From assembly GCF_932526225.1 (NCBI RefSeq), contig NC_064044.1, positions 13,765,453 through 13,829,452 on the forward strand: a stretch of 64,000 nucleotides of DNA, read 5' to 3'. The notes under the pieces are model-generated. The model had not been told where the DNA came from, searched no databases, and saw nothing but the letters and a program-made list of their open reading frames with translations. Position 1 is the first letter of the stretch, and each line of letters opens with the position of its first letter. A program made the position numbers and the translations under genes. Shown here one piece after another: positions 1 to 12,496 of the stretch. The stretch comes from Nematostella vectensis (taxonomy: Eukaryota; Cnidaria; Anthozoa; Actiniaria; Edwardsiidae).

Positions 1-229
1 CTAAGGGGAACCTCTATACCCCTTCTCTCGCTCGGCACTCCGCGATATGGCCGCTTCACGGAAATCTCTCTTTCTGAGCATTTTATCTTCCGGTAAACTT
101 GCAGCACTTCCTGTCCGCTGTAATACTGCGGGCTCACCCTGCTGCTCGTGACATCCGTACAGGACATGAAAGAAGACTTCCTCTTTCTCTTGGGAGTTTT
201 GTGATTAATGAATACAGAAGATAATTAAT

Positions 230-3200
230 ATGAACACAGAGGAGGATTGCTTGCTCAGACCTGACGTGCGGAGGTCTCGCCCAGGGACGTGTTGGCGCGT
301 GAGGTACACACTCGCTTTGCTAGCATGTCTCGGCTTTTGTGTTGTGTACGGCCTCCGGGTGAATCTAAGTGTGGCACTCGTAGCGATGGTCAACTCGACG
401 TATGATGGAATCGATGGCAATACGAACTCAGAGTGTCCTGGGGGTAATACCCCAGACACCACTTATAAGGTCAGTTATGTTGTTGTAACGATCGTACATC
501 GTGTCCGTGTGGTTTGTACTCTCCTATGGAGTCATTCCGGGTTCCTGGAAAGTCAGAAAAAATTATCTGCCGATAGGATATATCCATAGGATTAATTTGC
601 TTAGAGGTGGATAGCTGTATATAAACATGAGAATATAATGTCAGAGGGGAATGTTTTTGTTATGGATCAGGCCCATGCCCAGAAAGGGGGGGTGGGGTGG
701 TGTTGGGGATTTTTTCGTTTTTTTAATTTTTTTTTAGTTGGCCCTTGACCCCCTACCCCACTTCTGACTAAGTTTTCTCAGATTTTTAAACAAATTATTT
801 TTAACTTTACAAGATCCCTTAGGGTTATGGGGACAAAATCACAGGCTGCGTCCAGCTTGTTAAATATTATTAAATTGTTAAATAGGACAGTGGTGCAATT
901 TGCAGAGGGCTCAGGATCCAGGAAAAAGTCTGACCTGTTTATGAAAAAATTGCTAAACGCTGTTGCCTCAAATAAGGGAGTGTTCATTATTTATGGCCGA
1001 GGGGGGGTTGGTTCCCACATAGGGGGGGCTAAAAAAGTTTTGGGTATGTCGATGTGGGGGACAGAAAGTGGTTGAAGGGGGGTGAAAAAGTTTCATCCAT
1101 TAAAAGTAGGAAAGTTTTTTATTTATTACTATTGAAATGAGTAATCAAAATGCAAGAAAAGCTGTTTCCTAGCATTGCCAATAACATATTTAGGCTAAAT
1201 TTACTGCTGTTGAACCATGAATGCTTTCCCACAAATGATAAAAAATCCAACAATATTTATTACTACGTAGAAGTTCATTTAAGCTTGACCTATAGGATCA
1301 ATAAAAAACAACAACTGAAATATGTGCATTTGTAAAATACACTAAGAATCTAGTACTGCAGGTTATTAGATAAAAAGTGTAAAAAGGTTACCTTTGCTTT
1401 GGACACCCCCGTGAGTACCAGATCTGGGAGATCTATCAGACCAAGGGCACATTTTATTTTTCATTAGGAGAGTCCCATGCAGTAAATATAAAATTCAAGT
1501 GAAGTGGCGCTGAATACCGACCCCCCCACCCCTCGGCCAAAAAATAATGAACACTCCCAAACAGAATGAAGACATACTTACTCTTGACCTGTTTACGGTA
1601 ACAGTTGTAGATAGAGGTCTGGATCTGTGTCTGGGGCTTAAAAAGGGGAACTTTAAATTCTTTATTCATATGTGATTGGTTTTGTTGCAGAATGGAGATT
1701 TTAACTGGGACCAAAAGACACAAGGTAGGTGCATGGATGCATGTTGGTTAAATGTACTAGATTGGCATTTGGAGGAATGTAAACAAACAAGCCAATGTAG
1801 AATTCCCCCCCCCCCTGACACTTGAAGATTGCAAAACTCTGGTTACTAGACTAGGGGGGTGGGGTGAATCTGAAATTGGAATCTGAAGCCACTGGATGGA
1901 TTTGCAGGGGATGCAGAAAAATCTTAAACAATATGAAAGTACTTGTTTCCAAATATTGGGAATTCATTGGCACTCATGAAGGCATAGATGTTCTGGGGCG
2001 AGGATGAGAAGAAAATGAGAGCCGGCAATAAAAAACCCTCTTTTTTAATTATCTGCATTCACTCTATAAGGTTTGTAAAGACAAAAAAACTCGCAGATTG
2101 AAATCTTGGGCAGTGTGCTTTTCTTGCACATTTGAATGTAATTGTTAGATACTTGTTTATGCAAATGTAATTATTGTAATATTCATATCACAGACTGCCT
2201 TAATCCATTTACCAATAATATGCTATCCGAAAGTTCTAGCATTAGCCAGTAACTCTGGCCTTTTTTTCATTGGTTATGGCATAATATTTTTTGCATATAT
2301 GCTAAAAACAGGTTTTTACAGGTTTAATTCTTGGCTCCTTTTTCTACGGATACATCTGCACACAACTCCCTGGAGGTTGGCTGGCATCCCAGTTTGGTGG
2401 AAAGCATCTGTTTGGGTTTGGTGTTCTGTGTACCTCTATCTTTACTCTTCTCACACCATGGGCAGCACATCAAGGCATCCCTATGCTCATTGCACTGAGA
2501 ATACTTGAGGGATTAGGAGAGGTAAGCTTTTCTTATCAAATATTAGTCCTTCTAGGCCTTCTAGGCAGACACCATTCTTCATGTGCCATTCCAAATCAGG
2601 GGCGTAGCTAGCATGGGGGCAGGGAGGAGCAGCTGTTCCCTGAAGAGCAGGAATAGCAAATAAAAAGCTTCTACCCCTGAGCATTTTTTTCTAGCTACGG
2701 GTTACCTTGCAAATGCAAAATTAAAGGGAGGATAAAAAAATAAGTTTGGATAACAGGTATAATATATTTTTAATTTAATAAAAGGCCTTTATATCAATCT
2801 TTTTTGTATTCATTATTGTTTCCATTTTGAATGAAAAGCATGGTGACATGTGTATGCATTGTGAGTAGTGTGAGTCATTGTCCGAAGGCTAGAATAATAG
2901 TAAGTGTGTAGGAACCCAATTAGTGAATTCATTTAGTGTGGTGCCACTATAAAAAGAGAGCAACTGATTGTGTAATGCCACTTAAATACACAACAACTCG
3001 TTGGGGGGGGGGGGGGGGGTATCTGGGCCTTTATTGCGATAGGCCGAAGCGACTCCCCTGATAAGAGGATACAAGAAACAATGAGAAAAAAAATTACATT
3101 GATGATCAGATTGCATTTTACCATGCACTGTGTAGCAGTTTTATAACAAGCATGTGCACATGACTAGTTAATTTGTGCTAATATATCTTCCGGCTATCTG

Positions 3201-6200
3201 GCATTTCCGGATGACAAGCCATTACCTCATCTGGTATTTAATCCTGATAAACAGGGTCTATCACCCACATAAAAAGAAAGCAACTGATTGTGTGATGAGC
3301 ATGCAAAGAAAGCGACTGATTGTGTGATGAGCATGCAAAGAGAGCAACTGATTGTGTGATGAGCATGCAAAGAAAGCGACTGATTGTGTGATGAGCATGC
3401 AAAGAGAGCAACTGATTGTGTAATGAGCATGCAAAGAGAGCAACTGATTGTGTGATGAGCATGCAAAGAAAGCGACTGATTGTGTAATGATGTCATTGCA
3501 CAGGGTGTCACCTTTCCAGCAATGCATGCCATATGGAGTAGCTGGGCACCACCCCTGGAGAGGAGCAAGCTCTTGACATTATCATACGCTGGTAATTGTA
3601 GTAAATAAGAGCGGAGCAAGCTCTTGAGACTGTCATATGCTGGTAATAAAGTAAATAAGAAGAAACCTCATAGGAATTTACCTAGACGTTAATATCAGGT
3701 TCCCTTATTTCAATTCTTGTATTTTGGTTGATATATTCAACCTTTCCCTCGATGATGGTCATTCACACTTCTCCTAAATTTGTGGTCTTGACCCTTGGTT
3801 TCCTCTTTGTGTTTATAATTTATCCCACCCCTTTTCTTTTTGTTAAAAATTGACCTCTGCCCCTCTTCTTCATGCTGATTTTTGCCCTCTTCTTTCATTC
3901 TTATTTTAACTCTAATTATTGTTATTATTTTTTGTTTTATTTAATCATTTATTTGGAATGGGCTGAATGTTCCTGCATTGTTATTTTGTGTGCTAAAGCA
4001 ACAATCTGTCCTTTGATTTGTAGTCTAATATGTCGACCTTGTTGTTAATAGGCTGTCAATTGGGAAACATCATATTCATGCCACTAGCGGGAGTTCTGTG
4101 TGCTTCAGAAATAGCAGGAGGCTGGCCCTCTGTGTTCTATATTTTTGGTAAGAAGAGTCTATAAAAAGTCTCTGTATTTCATAATATAAATATAGCAGGA
4201 GGCTGGCCCTTCGTGATCTATATTTTTGGTAAGAAGAGTATATAAAAAGTCTCTGTACTTCATAATATAGATATAGCAGGAGGCTGGCCCTCCGTGTTCT
4301 ATATTTTTGGTAAGAAGAGTATATAAAAAGTCTCTGTACTTCATAATATAGATATAGCAGGAGGCTGGCCCTCCGTGTTCTATATTTTTGGTAAGAAAAG
4401 TCTATAAAAAGTCTCTGTACTTCATAATATAGATATAGCAGGAGGCTGGCCCTCCGTGTTCTATATTTTTGGTAAGAAGAGTCTATAAAAAGTCTCTGTA
4501 CTTCATAATATAGATATAGCAGGAGGCTGGTCCTCTGTGTTCTATATTTTTGGTAAGAAGAGTCTATAAAAAGTCTCTGTACCTCATAATTAATTATACA
4601 CTTCATCATGTCGGTTTATAGCCTGTTTATCTTATTTGTGTAACACATGGTCTGGTAGGCTATGAAACCATATGCAAATGAGATTTTCATTTCAGTAGTA
4701 AATTCAATTTCAATCCATCTTACAACCAGACAGCTAAATTCTATTTTAATGTACAGGGATATAATACAGGAAAAGTTATATTTTTAAGACCGATAAGGGT
4801 TTTAAATATTTTAAAGACAAAACAACAAGCAAGTTGGATCTTGCAATGTGTGTGGGAATTTTATGGAAATTGCACACTCTGATTGGTCAAGGGTCGATGT
4901 GTTACTAGGACACTGACAAGCATGTATGTTGTCACAATGCGACACAACATCCCTGGAATTCCCTCCCCTTTAAGCGAGTCTGGCTTAAAGGTGCTAATTG
5001 CCTAACTGTGACAGCTCTGTGATTGACTTAGCTCCCATATATGGGGTTGTGTAAATTGTTCATAGCTGTTATATTCTAAAGGTACTTTGCACGTTGTTGG
5101 GAAATTTTAATGTAAGAAAACATGTTGTATAATAGATGCACAGATAACATCACAGCCTGTCATGAACAACAGACACATAACTACACTGCCTCTCATTGCA
5201 TTCTTTTTTGTTCGTGATAAACTGTGACATCATCTGTACATTTATTAGAGGAGGCACACACGCAAAAATGAGACATCTTATTGAGAATACAACTGTGTAA
5301 TCAAGTTTCATTTTGACAAGCAACGCATTGGTATATATTTGACATAGGTGCAACTATATTTGTACTCGTCATGTTGAGACCTTTTATTATTTGTTTAGGT
5401 TCCTTGGGCATCCTGTGGTTTGTTGTATGGACCTTGATGGTGACGGAGAAGCCTGCCGACCACCCTACCATATCTGAAGCAGAACGAGACTATATTATCT
5501 CATCTATAGGGACATCACAGGACAGGAAGACCACGGTAAGTCACTGGTTTACTCTATGATGAAAAGGTATACAATATGGTTCCTTCAGAAATGACTTCCC
5601 TTATCTTGGTAATGTGGCCTACTTGATAATGTTCCTATTGGACATAGCCAGGAATATGGGACATTACTAATAATATGGGACATTACCAGGAATATAGGAC
5701 ATAGCCAGGAATATGGGGTGTTACTGTTAATATGGGACATTACCAGGAACATAGGACATAGCCAGGAATATGGGATGTTACTAATAACATGGGACATTAA
5801 CAGGAATATAGGACATTAACAGGAATATAGGACAAAGCCAGGAATATGGGATGTTACCAGGAATATTGGACATTACCAGGAACATGGGACATTACCAGGA
5901 ATATGGGACATTACCAGGAGCATGGGACATTACCAGGAATATGGGACATTACTAATAATATGGGACATTAACAGGAATATTGGACATTACCAGGAACATG
6001 GGACATTAACAGGAATATTGGACATTACCAGGAACATGGGACATTACCAGAAATATGGGACATTACCAGGAATATGGGACATTACCAGGAATATGTGACA
6101 TTACCAGAAATATGGGACATTACCAGGAATATGGGACATTGCCAGGAATATGTGACATTACCAGAAATATTGGACATTACCAGGAACATGGGACATTACC

Positions 6201-9200
6201 AGGAATATGGGACATTACCAGGAGCATGGGACATTACCAGGAATATGGGACATTACTAATAATATGGGACATTAACAGGAATATTGGACATTACCAGGAA
6301 TATGGGACATTACCAGGAGCATGGGACATTACCAGGAATATGGGACATTACTAATAATATGGGACATTAACAGGAATATTGGACATTACCAGGAATATGG
6401 GACATTACCAGGAACATGGGACATTACCAGGAACATGGGACATTACCAGGAATATGGGACATTACCAGTAACATGGGACATTACCAGGAACATGGGACAT
6501 TAACAGGAATATGTGACATTACCAGGAATATGGGACATTACCAGGAATATGGGACATTACCAGGAACATGGGACATTACCAGGAACATGGGACATTACCA
6601 GGAACATGTGACATTACCAGAAATATGGGACATTACCAGGAATATGGGACATTACCAGGAATATGGGACATTACCAGAAATATTGGACATTACCAGGAAC
6701 ATGGGACATTACCAGGAACATGGGACATTACCAGGAATATGGGACATTACCAGGAATATGGGACATTACCAGGAATATGGGACATTACCAGGAGCATGGG
6801 ACATTACCAGGAATATGGGACATTACTAATAATATGGGACATTAACAGGAATATTGGACATTACCAGGAATATGGGACATTACCAGGAGCATGGGACATT
6901 ACCAGGAATATGGGACATTACTAATAATATGGGACATTAACAGGAATATTGGACATTACCAGGAATATGGGACATTACCAGGAATATGGGACATTACCAG
7001 GAACATGGGACATTACCAGGAATATGGGACATTACCAGGAACATGGGACATTACCAGGAATATGGGACATTACCAGGAATATGTGACATTACCAGGAATA
7101 TGTGACATTACCAGTAACATGGGACATTACCAGGAACATGGGACATTAACAGGAATATGTGACATTACCAGAAATATGGGACATTACTAATAATATGGGA
7201 CATTAACAGGGATATTGGACATTACCAGGAATATGGGACATTACCTGGGACATTACTAATAATATGGGACATTAACAGGGATATTGGACATTACCAGGAA
7301 TATGGGACATTACCAGGAATATGGGACATTACCAGGAATATGGGACATTACCAGGAACATTGGACATTACTAATAGTAATGGACATTACCAGAAATACGG
7401 GACATTACCAAGAATAGGGGAAATTACCAAAAATAATCTCACCACATTTTAGTATTTATTTAATTACAAAGGCTATTCTTTGTCCAAGTATAGAAGCAAA
7501 ACACTCCATGGTCGGCCATATGGAGCTCGCCCGCTGTGTGGGCAATTATAATCGCTCACTTCTGTAACAACTGGGGATTCTACACATTTCTGACACTTCT
7601 GCCCTCTTACTTCAAAGAAGTGCTGAACTTTTCAATCCTGACGGTGGGTATTCATGGATTGAGGTGTATGGCAGAACCTTTTTGTCTGTGTAGAGATCTA
7701 TCTATGGAGATAAAAGACAGACAAGTCTTTTTATCATAGTCCCATATTGCGATATCAAACAAACAGCAAAAGAGCTGAGAGACGGGGAGGCTTTTTCCCT
7801 TTGTAATTCTCAAAGTCTTTATGAAGATATTCCTTTTCTAAACGATATCTTATTAATGCTATAAGGAGATGCCCAGCTTTATTGCTATTTCAGAGACTAA
7901 ATTAGATTATAGGATTAGAAGTTATAATTCCATTGAAGGTTATGCTCTTTAAGCCACCACTTACCAACAAATGCCAAGTTGCATGGGAAAGTGCATCTTA
8001 AACCATGTAAATCGTCTACAAATAAAACCATCTTGCTAGGATTTTTTAAGTGGTAAATTATCTGCATCAGCATATACTCTACTCAGGCAGTTTATACAAA
8101 ATTGGAATAAGAAAATATTGCAATGTTCACCAACATGTGAACATGTTTACTCATGCAAAGACCATAACCTCTACAACACAAGATTCGCGTCACAAAATTA
8201 CAAAAAACAATAGTAAATGTAGGAAATGCATAAATAATATTATATTCAGTTACATTATTTTTTCACAGAATGGTTTTCTGTCTGCTATTCCATACGCGAC
8301 TCAGTGGCTGTTCATCGTCATCGCAGGCCAGATTGCTGATTGGCTATTACGGCGAAGGATAAGCTCCGTGTCCGATGTCCGGAAAGTCTTTTGCGTCACT
8401 GGTGGGTTGGATACTATAACATCCTCTCAGATCAGCGCTACAAAAACAAAAACCGGGGGGGGGAATTTGGGATCTTTATTGTGTGAAAGCTCTGTGGTCT
8501 AATTTGCTGTAAGAATTCCTGACGCCTAAAGTTGATGTTACATATTTATTCAAACATTTCATTTACTTTTGCACAAAAAACTAAAAGAAAACTGGAAAAA
8601 CCTTGAAAACTTGGACTCTGAGGACATTTTTTTATAAATAGAAATCCTTGGCACTTTTCTATCAGCTTTCATAATCCCGTCATGCCTTTCGTTCAGCTTT
8701 CATAATCCCGTCATGCCTTTCGTTCAGCTTTCATAATCCCGGCATGCCTCCTGGTCGCGACTAGCTACACAGGCTGCACCACCACCACCCTCTCCGTCTG
8801 CTTGTTCTCCACCGCCCTGGGGTTCACAGGCTTCAATCTGTCAGGCTTCAACGTCAATCATCTGGACATTGCGCCACGTTACGCTGGCATCCTCATGGGT
8901 ATAACTAACAGTTTTGGCACAGTACCCGGCATAGCAGCGCCGTACGTGGCCGGGTGGATAACGAATAAAAAGGTAATGTATAGTATTCTGAAGATTCCTT
9001 AAAAAGAAATGACCCACTTACCCACCAGGGGGGGGCCGGGGGTTGGGATGGTGCCACCAATGGTACCTTTTTTGGCCCGAAGCTTTTTCTTGCTAAAACT
9101 TATGTTGGCGAGGACTAAGAGGCTAAGTTCAAACGTCGTATTATCCATGAGGCGTATTCAATGCAAATGAAGATAAAACAATCGACTTGATTCATTTGCA

Positions 9201-10296
9201 TGCATTTGCATTGGATACGGCTCATCGATCAATGGATAATACGTTTGAACTTATCCTTAGTGGAATATAAACCACTAGGCTAAGTTCAAACGTCGTATTA
9301 TCCATGAGGCGTATTCAATGCAAATGAAGATAAAACAATCGACTTGATTCATTTGCATGCATTTACATTGGATACGGCTCATGGATCAATGGATAATACA
9401 TTTGAACTTAGCCTTACTGGGATATAAACCCTTAGGCTAAGTTCAAACGTCGTATTATCCATTAGGCATATTCAATGCAAATGAAGATGAAACAATCGAC
9501 TTAATTCATTTGCATGCATTTGCATTGGATACGGCTCATGGATCAATGGATAATACGTTTGAACTTAGCCTTAGTGGAATATAAACCCTTAGGCTAAGTT
9601 CAAACGTCGGATTATCCATGAGGCGTATTCAATGCAAATGAAGATAAAACAATCGACTTGATTCATTTGCATGCATTTACATTGGATACGGCTCATGGAT
9701 CAATGGATAATACGTTTGAACTTAGCCATAGTGAAATATAAACCCTTAGGCTAGGTTCAAACGTCGTATTGTCCATGAGCTGTATTTAGTACAAATGCAT
9801 GCAGATGAATCGAGTCGATTGTTTCATCTTTATTTGCATATAAAAAACTGCTCATGGATATAATACGACGTTTGAACTTAGCCTTAGGCAATCAGGAGCC
9901 TTTCTTTTAGCGGCAGAAACAGTCGTGAGAATTCACACTGATTACATTCCTTCCACAGAATAAGACATATTAGTTGACTTTGCATAGTAGCTTCTTTAAA
10001 GCACACTTGCAGCATAATAAATAATCGAAAGGCTGTCAATAATACTCACCCCATCATTCTCTGCACAGCCTGACAGGGCGCACTGGCAAATAGTGTTCTT
10101 CATCTCGGCCGGACTGTACGTCATTGGAGCCATTTCATTCGTGACGCTCAGCAAAGGCTCTGAGCGGCGATGGAATATCCCTGAAAAGGACATGATCCAG
10201 GAGGTCAAGTTACCCCGCGAAACACGCACCCCAACCCTCGCCGGCGCGCATAGAGAAGAGCCCGAGGGCTGTGACAGCATGCCCAGTGTTGTGTGA
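230..10296 (+). CDS. Sialin-like SLC17 anion transporter (10 exons)
   Basis: Predicted exons are 230-469, 1691-1724, 2322-2521, 3504-3591, 4052-4147, 5399-5535, 7494-7643, 8269-8401, 8728-8972 and 10069-10296. All have GT/AG borders and compatible phases, giving 516 residues, about the length of human sialin (SLC17A5). It is a 12-TM major facilitator protein. Sialin-type members export sialic acid and other organic anions from lysosomes with protons, and relatives load glutamate into vesicles. Diagnostic stretches are [16 protein letters not shown] in TM1, [64 protein letters not shown] and [18 protein letters not shown]. The N terminus has an acidic dileucine (EEDCLL, residues 4-9), the form that sends proteins to lysosomes. 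The start is the first ATG of the frame. The last eight or so codons and the stop lie in a 22-bp minisatellite. The family call is firm; assignment to sialin rather than a vesicular glutamate or phosphate branch is inference. Confidence 0.93.
470..2321 (+). other. SLC17 introns 1 and 2
   Basis: Intron 1 (470-1690) and intron 2 (1725-2321) flank the 34-nt second exon. They hold T- and G-rich low-complexity DNA (for example 686-740 and 1003-1080). I see no gene or structured repeat in them. Confidence 0.6.
2597..2702. mobile_element. Degenerate GGGGCGTAGC-type MITE fragment
   Basis: The left end reads caggggcgtagctagc and the right end tagctacgggt, a weak inverted match. The left terminus matches the elements at 28351-28508 and 35207-35316. 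No transposase is present. It lies in intron 3 of the SLC17 gene. Confidence 0.35.
2950..2981. repeat. Isolated copy of the 32-bp intron-3 repeat
   Basis: The stretch agagagcaactgattgtg is one detached unit of the array at 3272-3494, about 300 bp away. Confidence 0.6.
3002..3020. repeat. Poly-G tract
   Basis: A homopolymer G run inside intron 3. Similar G or C runs recur at 11909-11924, 24156-24176, 32189-32207, 35269-35288, 36274-36294, 40517-40530 and 58846-58858, often next to MITE-like sequence. Confidence 0.8.
3272..3494. repeat. 32-bp minisatellite, 7 units
   Basis: The unit contains gcaactgattgtgtgatgag followed by catgcaaagaaa. The caactg or cgactg motif recurs at 3281, 3313, 3345, 3377, 3409, 3441 and 3473, exactly 32 bp apart. 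The array ends about 10 bp before the 3' splice site of exon 4 (3504), so it occupies the likely branch-point zone. Overlapping antisense ORFs here are products of the repeat. Confidence 0.9.
3605..3660 (+). other. Partial duplicate of SLC17 exon 4 end and donor
   Basis: Just after exon 4 (3504-3591) the sequence repeats gagcaagctcttga...tcatatgctggtaat, matching the last 30 or so bases of exon 4, its donor and the following intron. It is a diverged two-copy tandem duplication with no 3' splice site of its own, so it is probably not an exon. Confidence 0.7.
4111..4597 (+). repeat. 81-bp minisatellite carrying exon-5 end plus donor, 6 units
   Basis: Units start with atagcaggaggctggccc at 4111, 4192, 4273, 4354, 4435 and 4516, exactly 81 bp apart. 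Each contains the last 37 nt of SLC17 exon 5 (ending atatttttg), the 5' splice site gtaagaa and about 44 nt of intron. Only the first copy is needed for the protein. Reading through it meets a TAA stop after a few codons, so downstream donors would truncate the product. The 177-codon antisense ORF exists because 81 is a multiple of 3. Confidence 0.93.
5640..7430. repeat. 19-bp minisatellite, about 90 units
   Basis: The unit is gggacattaccaggaatat with many one-base variants (aacatg, aataatatg, aacagg). It fills most of SLC17 intron 6 (5536-7493). The forward ORFs reading [11 protein letters not shown] arise from the repeat and are not genes. Confidence 0.95.
7644..8268 (+). other. SLC17 intron 7
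   Basis: Ordinary AT-rich intron. I see no gene, RNA or structured repeat in it. Confidence 0.6.
8663..8752 (+). repeat. 31-bp repeat triplicating the exon-9 3' splice site
   Basis: The motif cagctttcataatcccg starts at 8663, 8694 and 8725, giving three candidate AG acceptors 31 bp apart. In the phase left by exon 8, the first two run into stops (TAA or TAG) within 25 or so codons. Only the third, with the exon starting at 8728, continues into the conserved transporter sequence. Confidence 0.85.
8984..9030 (+). repeat. Dispersed repeat fragment shared with 24104-24165
   Basis: The string gaagattccttaa...gaaatgacccactt followed by a G run occurs here and near 24112. It looks like a mobile-element remnant in SLC17 intron 9. 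Confidence 0.5.
9121..9886. repeat. Tandem array of five 157-bp palindromic units
   Basis: Units begin ggctaagttcaaacgtcg at 9121, 9278, 9435, 9592 and 9749 and end with the inverted form (acgtttgaacttagcc). Each unit is a near-perfect inverted repeat. The core tttgcatgcattt next to aatcgact is related to the hairpin element at 43994-44119. In unit 5 the core is in reverse orientation relative to units 1-4. The array lies in SLC17 intron 9 and looks like a tandemly amplified MITE. Confidence 0.88.
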
Positions 10297-11110
10297 CAGC
10301 AGGACTAGTGTTGTGTGACCGCAGGACTAGGGCTGTGACAGCACGCCTAGCGTTGTGTGACAGGACGCCATGTGTTGTGTGACAGCAGGACTAGTGTTGT
10401 GTGACAGCAGGACTAGTGTTGTGTGACAGCACGTCAAGTGTTGTGTGACAGCACGCCAAGTGTTGTTTGACAGCAGTACTAGTGTTGTGTGACAGCAGGA
10501 CTAGTGTTGTGTTACAGCAGGACTAGTGTTGTGTGACAGCACGCCAAGTGTTGTGTGACAGCAGGACTAGTGTCGTGTAACAGCAGTACTAGTGTTGTGT
10601 GATAGTATGCCTAGTGTTGTTTGACAGCAGGACAAGTGTTGTGTGACAGCAGGACTAGGGTTGTGACAGCACGCCTAGTGTTGTGTGACAGCAGGACTAG
10701 TGTTGTGTGACCGCAGGACTAGGTCTGTGACAGCACGCCTAGCGTTGTGTGACAGGACGCCATGTGTTGTGTGACAGCACGCCTAGCGTTGTGTGACAGG
10801 ACGCCATGTGTTGTGTGACAGCAGGACTAGTGTTGTGTGACAGCACGTCAAGTGTTGTGTGACAGCAGGACTAGTGTCGTGTAACAGCAGTACTAGTGTT
10901 GTGTGATAGTACGCCTAGTGTTGTTTGACATCAGGACAAGTGTTGTGTGACAGCAGGACAAGTGTTGTTTGACAGCAGGACAAGTGTTGTGTGACAGCAG
11001 GACAAGTGTTGTGTGACAGCAGGACTAGGGTTGTGACAGCACGCCTAGTGTTGTGTGACAGCAAGCCAAGTGTTGTGTGACAGCACTTCTTGTGTTTTGT
11101 GACAGCACGC
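10270..11110. repeat. 22-bp minisatellite overlapping the SLC17 stop codon
   Basis: The unit is approximately gtgtgacagcaggactag plus tgtt, with variants ending gccaag or gcctag. The first, diverged unit encodes the C-terminal residues CDSMPSVV and the TGA stop (10294-10296), so the array supplies both the end of the protein and the start of the 3' UTR. Confidence 0.9.
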
Positions 11111-11436
11111 AATTTTTTTTATAATTTTGATAAAAGAAATCTAAAGAAATTACGGCAAAGTTATTCCAATTATTTAAACTTTATTGTCTTTACAGTTGCG
11201 TGTCTTTTTATACTGATATCATGGGAAATACAAACGTGAATGGTGCTTTTGGCGCCCTTTCCTATTCCAAAAAAAGGTTTTTCGCCCAAATTGCATTTGC
11301 TAAAAGGTTCTTAAGGGTGGTAATTATTCGTGAAAATAAAGGTTGCAAGTAACCTCAAGCCATACAAGAGCCATAAGCCATATTACTTTCATTTCATGGA
11401 TAATTCTCATTTTTAATATTTTGGGATCCATGGGTC

Positions 11437-11502
11437 CTTTCGGTCGTAGAATTGTCATTTGCCGATCGGCTGATAACTATTTTTAGAAATAGGTGTACCG
11501 TA
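11437..11502 (+). repeat. Dispersed repeat 'tttcggtcgtaga', copy 1
   Basis: The motif tttcggtcgtagaattgtca followed by tttgcc, then aaataggtgt, recurs at 33535-33610 in the same orientation and, reverse-complemented, at 18355-18425. It is an interspersed element of unknown type. Confidence 0.5.
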
Positions 11503-12496
11503 AATGATCCAATAAACGCCCGGGGCGTTAATTAATTTTCTATGGTCCGAGGAGGCGTTTAGAGAAGGGCGTTCTTTACAAACTATAACAATATGAAAAA
11601 TCCAAGTGCAGTAGGGTTCTAGTCTTGAAATGCGTAGCAAGCGTTGCTTGACATTAAGCGAGTCTTACCCAGTAGAAGCCAAATTCAGATTAATAAAATT
11701 TTATTTATATTTACGAAATTCCTATATCGTTTGTTTTTTAGCTGGGAGGGAGGGTAGGGGGGGCAATAAATAGAGGAGGGTGTTTATTAGAAAGGGGCGT
11801 TCATTACAAAGTTGTAAGCTTAGGAGGGGGGTGTTCATTAGATAGGAGGCGTTCTTCAGATAGAGAGTAGTTTATTAGATTTTTTAGGGAGCAGTCGTGA
11901 TTTATCGGGGGGGGGGGGGGGGAGGGCTACTATTTTGAATACTTTTTTCAGCTCAATACCCTCCCCAAAATCTAAGCTAAAACACCGACCCTCCCACAAA
12001 AAGGTGACCAAAAAATTATAACCCTCCCCCTCAAAGTACGACACTTTCTTCCAGAACGTGTTGTCACCAGCATGACCTTAACGGCTAGTTCACTCTCATT
12101 GCTCTTATTACTCCCATCACTTTCACCACTCAAATCTTCACTGTGTTACTGATGCACAGCTCGTGACCACTTCTTCTTCCCCGTCCCCTTTTCCTCCTCC
12201 TCTTCTTCTTCCTCTTCCTGTTCTTCATTTTCTACTTCTGCCTCCCCCAATCTTTCCTTGTTTCCTTGTCTCGTGCTACGTTGTGATTCTGTGACCTGAC
12301 GAGATGTACTGTGATTATGTCAATCTTGTCTTAAATGAACCTCGCGGGCATTTAAGTTGTGGTGCCTAATATAGAGATCTAGGACAGACTCTTTTTCTTT
12401 CTTTAAATCTCCAGAGCGTACGCAAATTATAGTCTCCGTAAGCTTTTTTCTTCTATTTTTCATTAGCTGTCGCCCTTGCCTCTTTTTACTGGGATT

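Noticed and set aside
3227..3619. Antisense ORFs of 74-130 codons
   Set aside because: Repeat-derived frames across the 32-bp array and the reverse strand of SLC17 exon 4.
4076..4609. 177-codon antisense ORF with repeated [17 protein letters not shown]
   Set aside because: Reverse strand of the 81-bp donor-bearing array; open only because 81 is divisible by 3.
6055..7190. Forward ORFs with [11 protein letters not shown] repeats
   Set aside because: Products of the 19-bp intronic minisatellite, with no start context or domain.
5640..7430. CRISPR-like regular array
   Set aside because: Units are contiguous with no unique spacers, inside a eukaryotic intron. The same applies to the other arrays.
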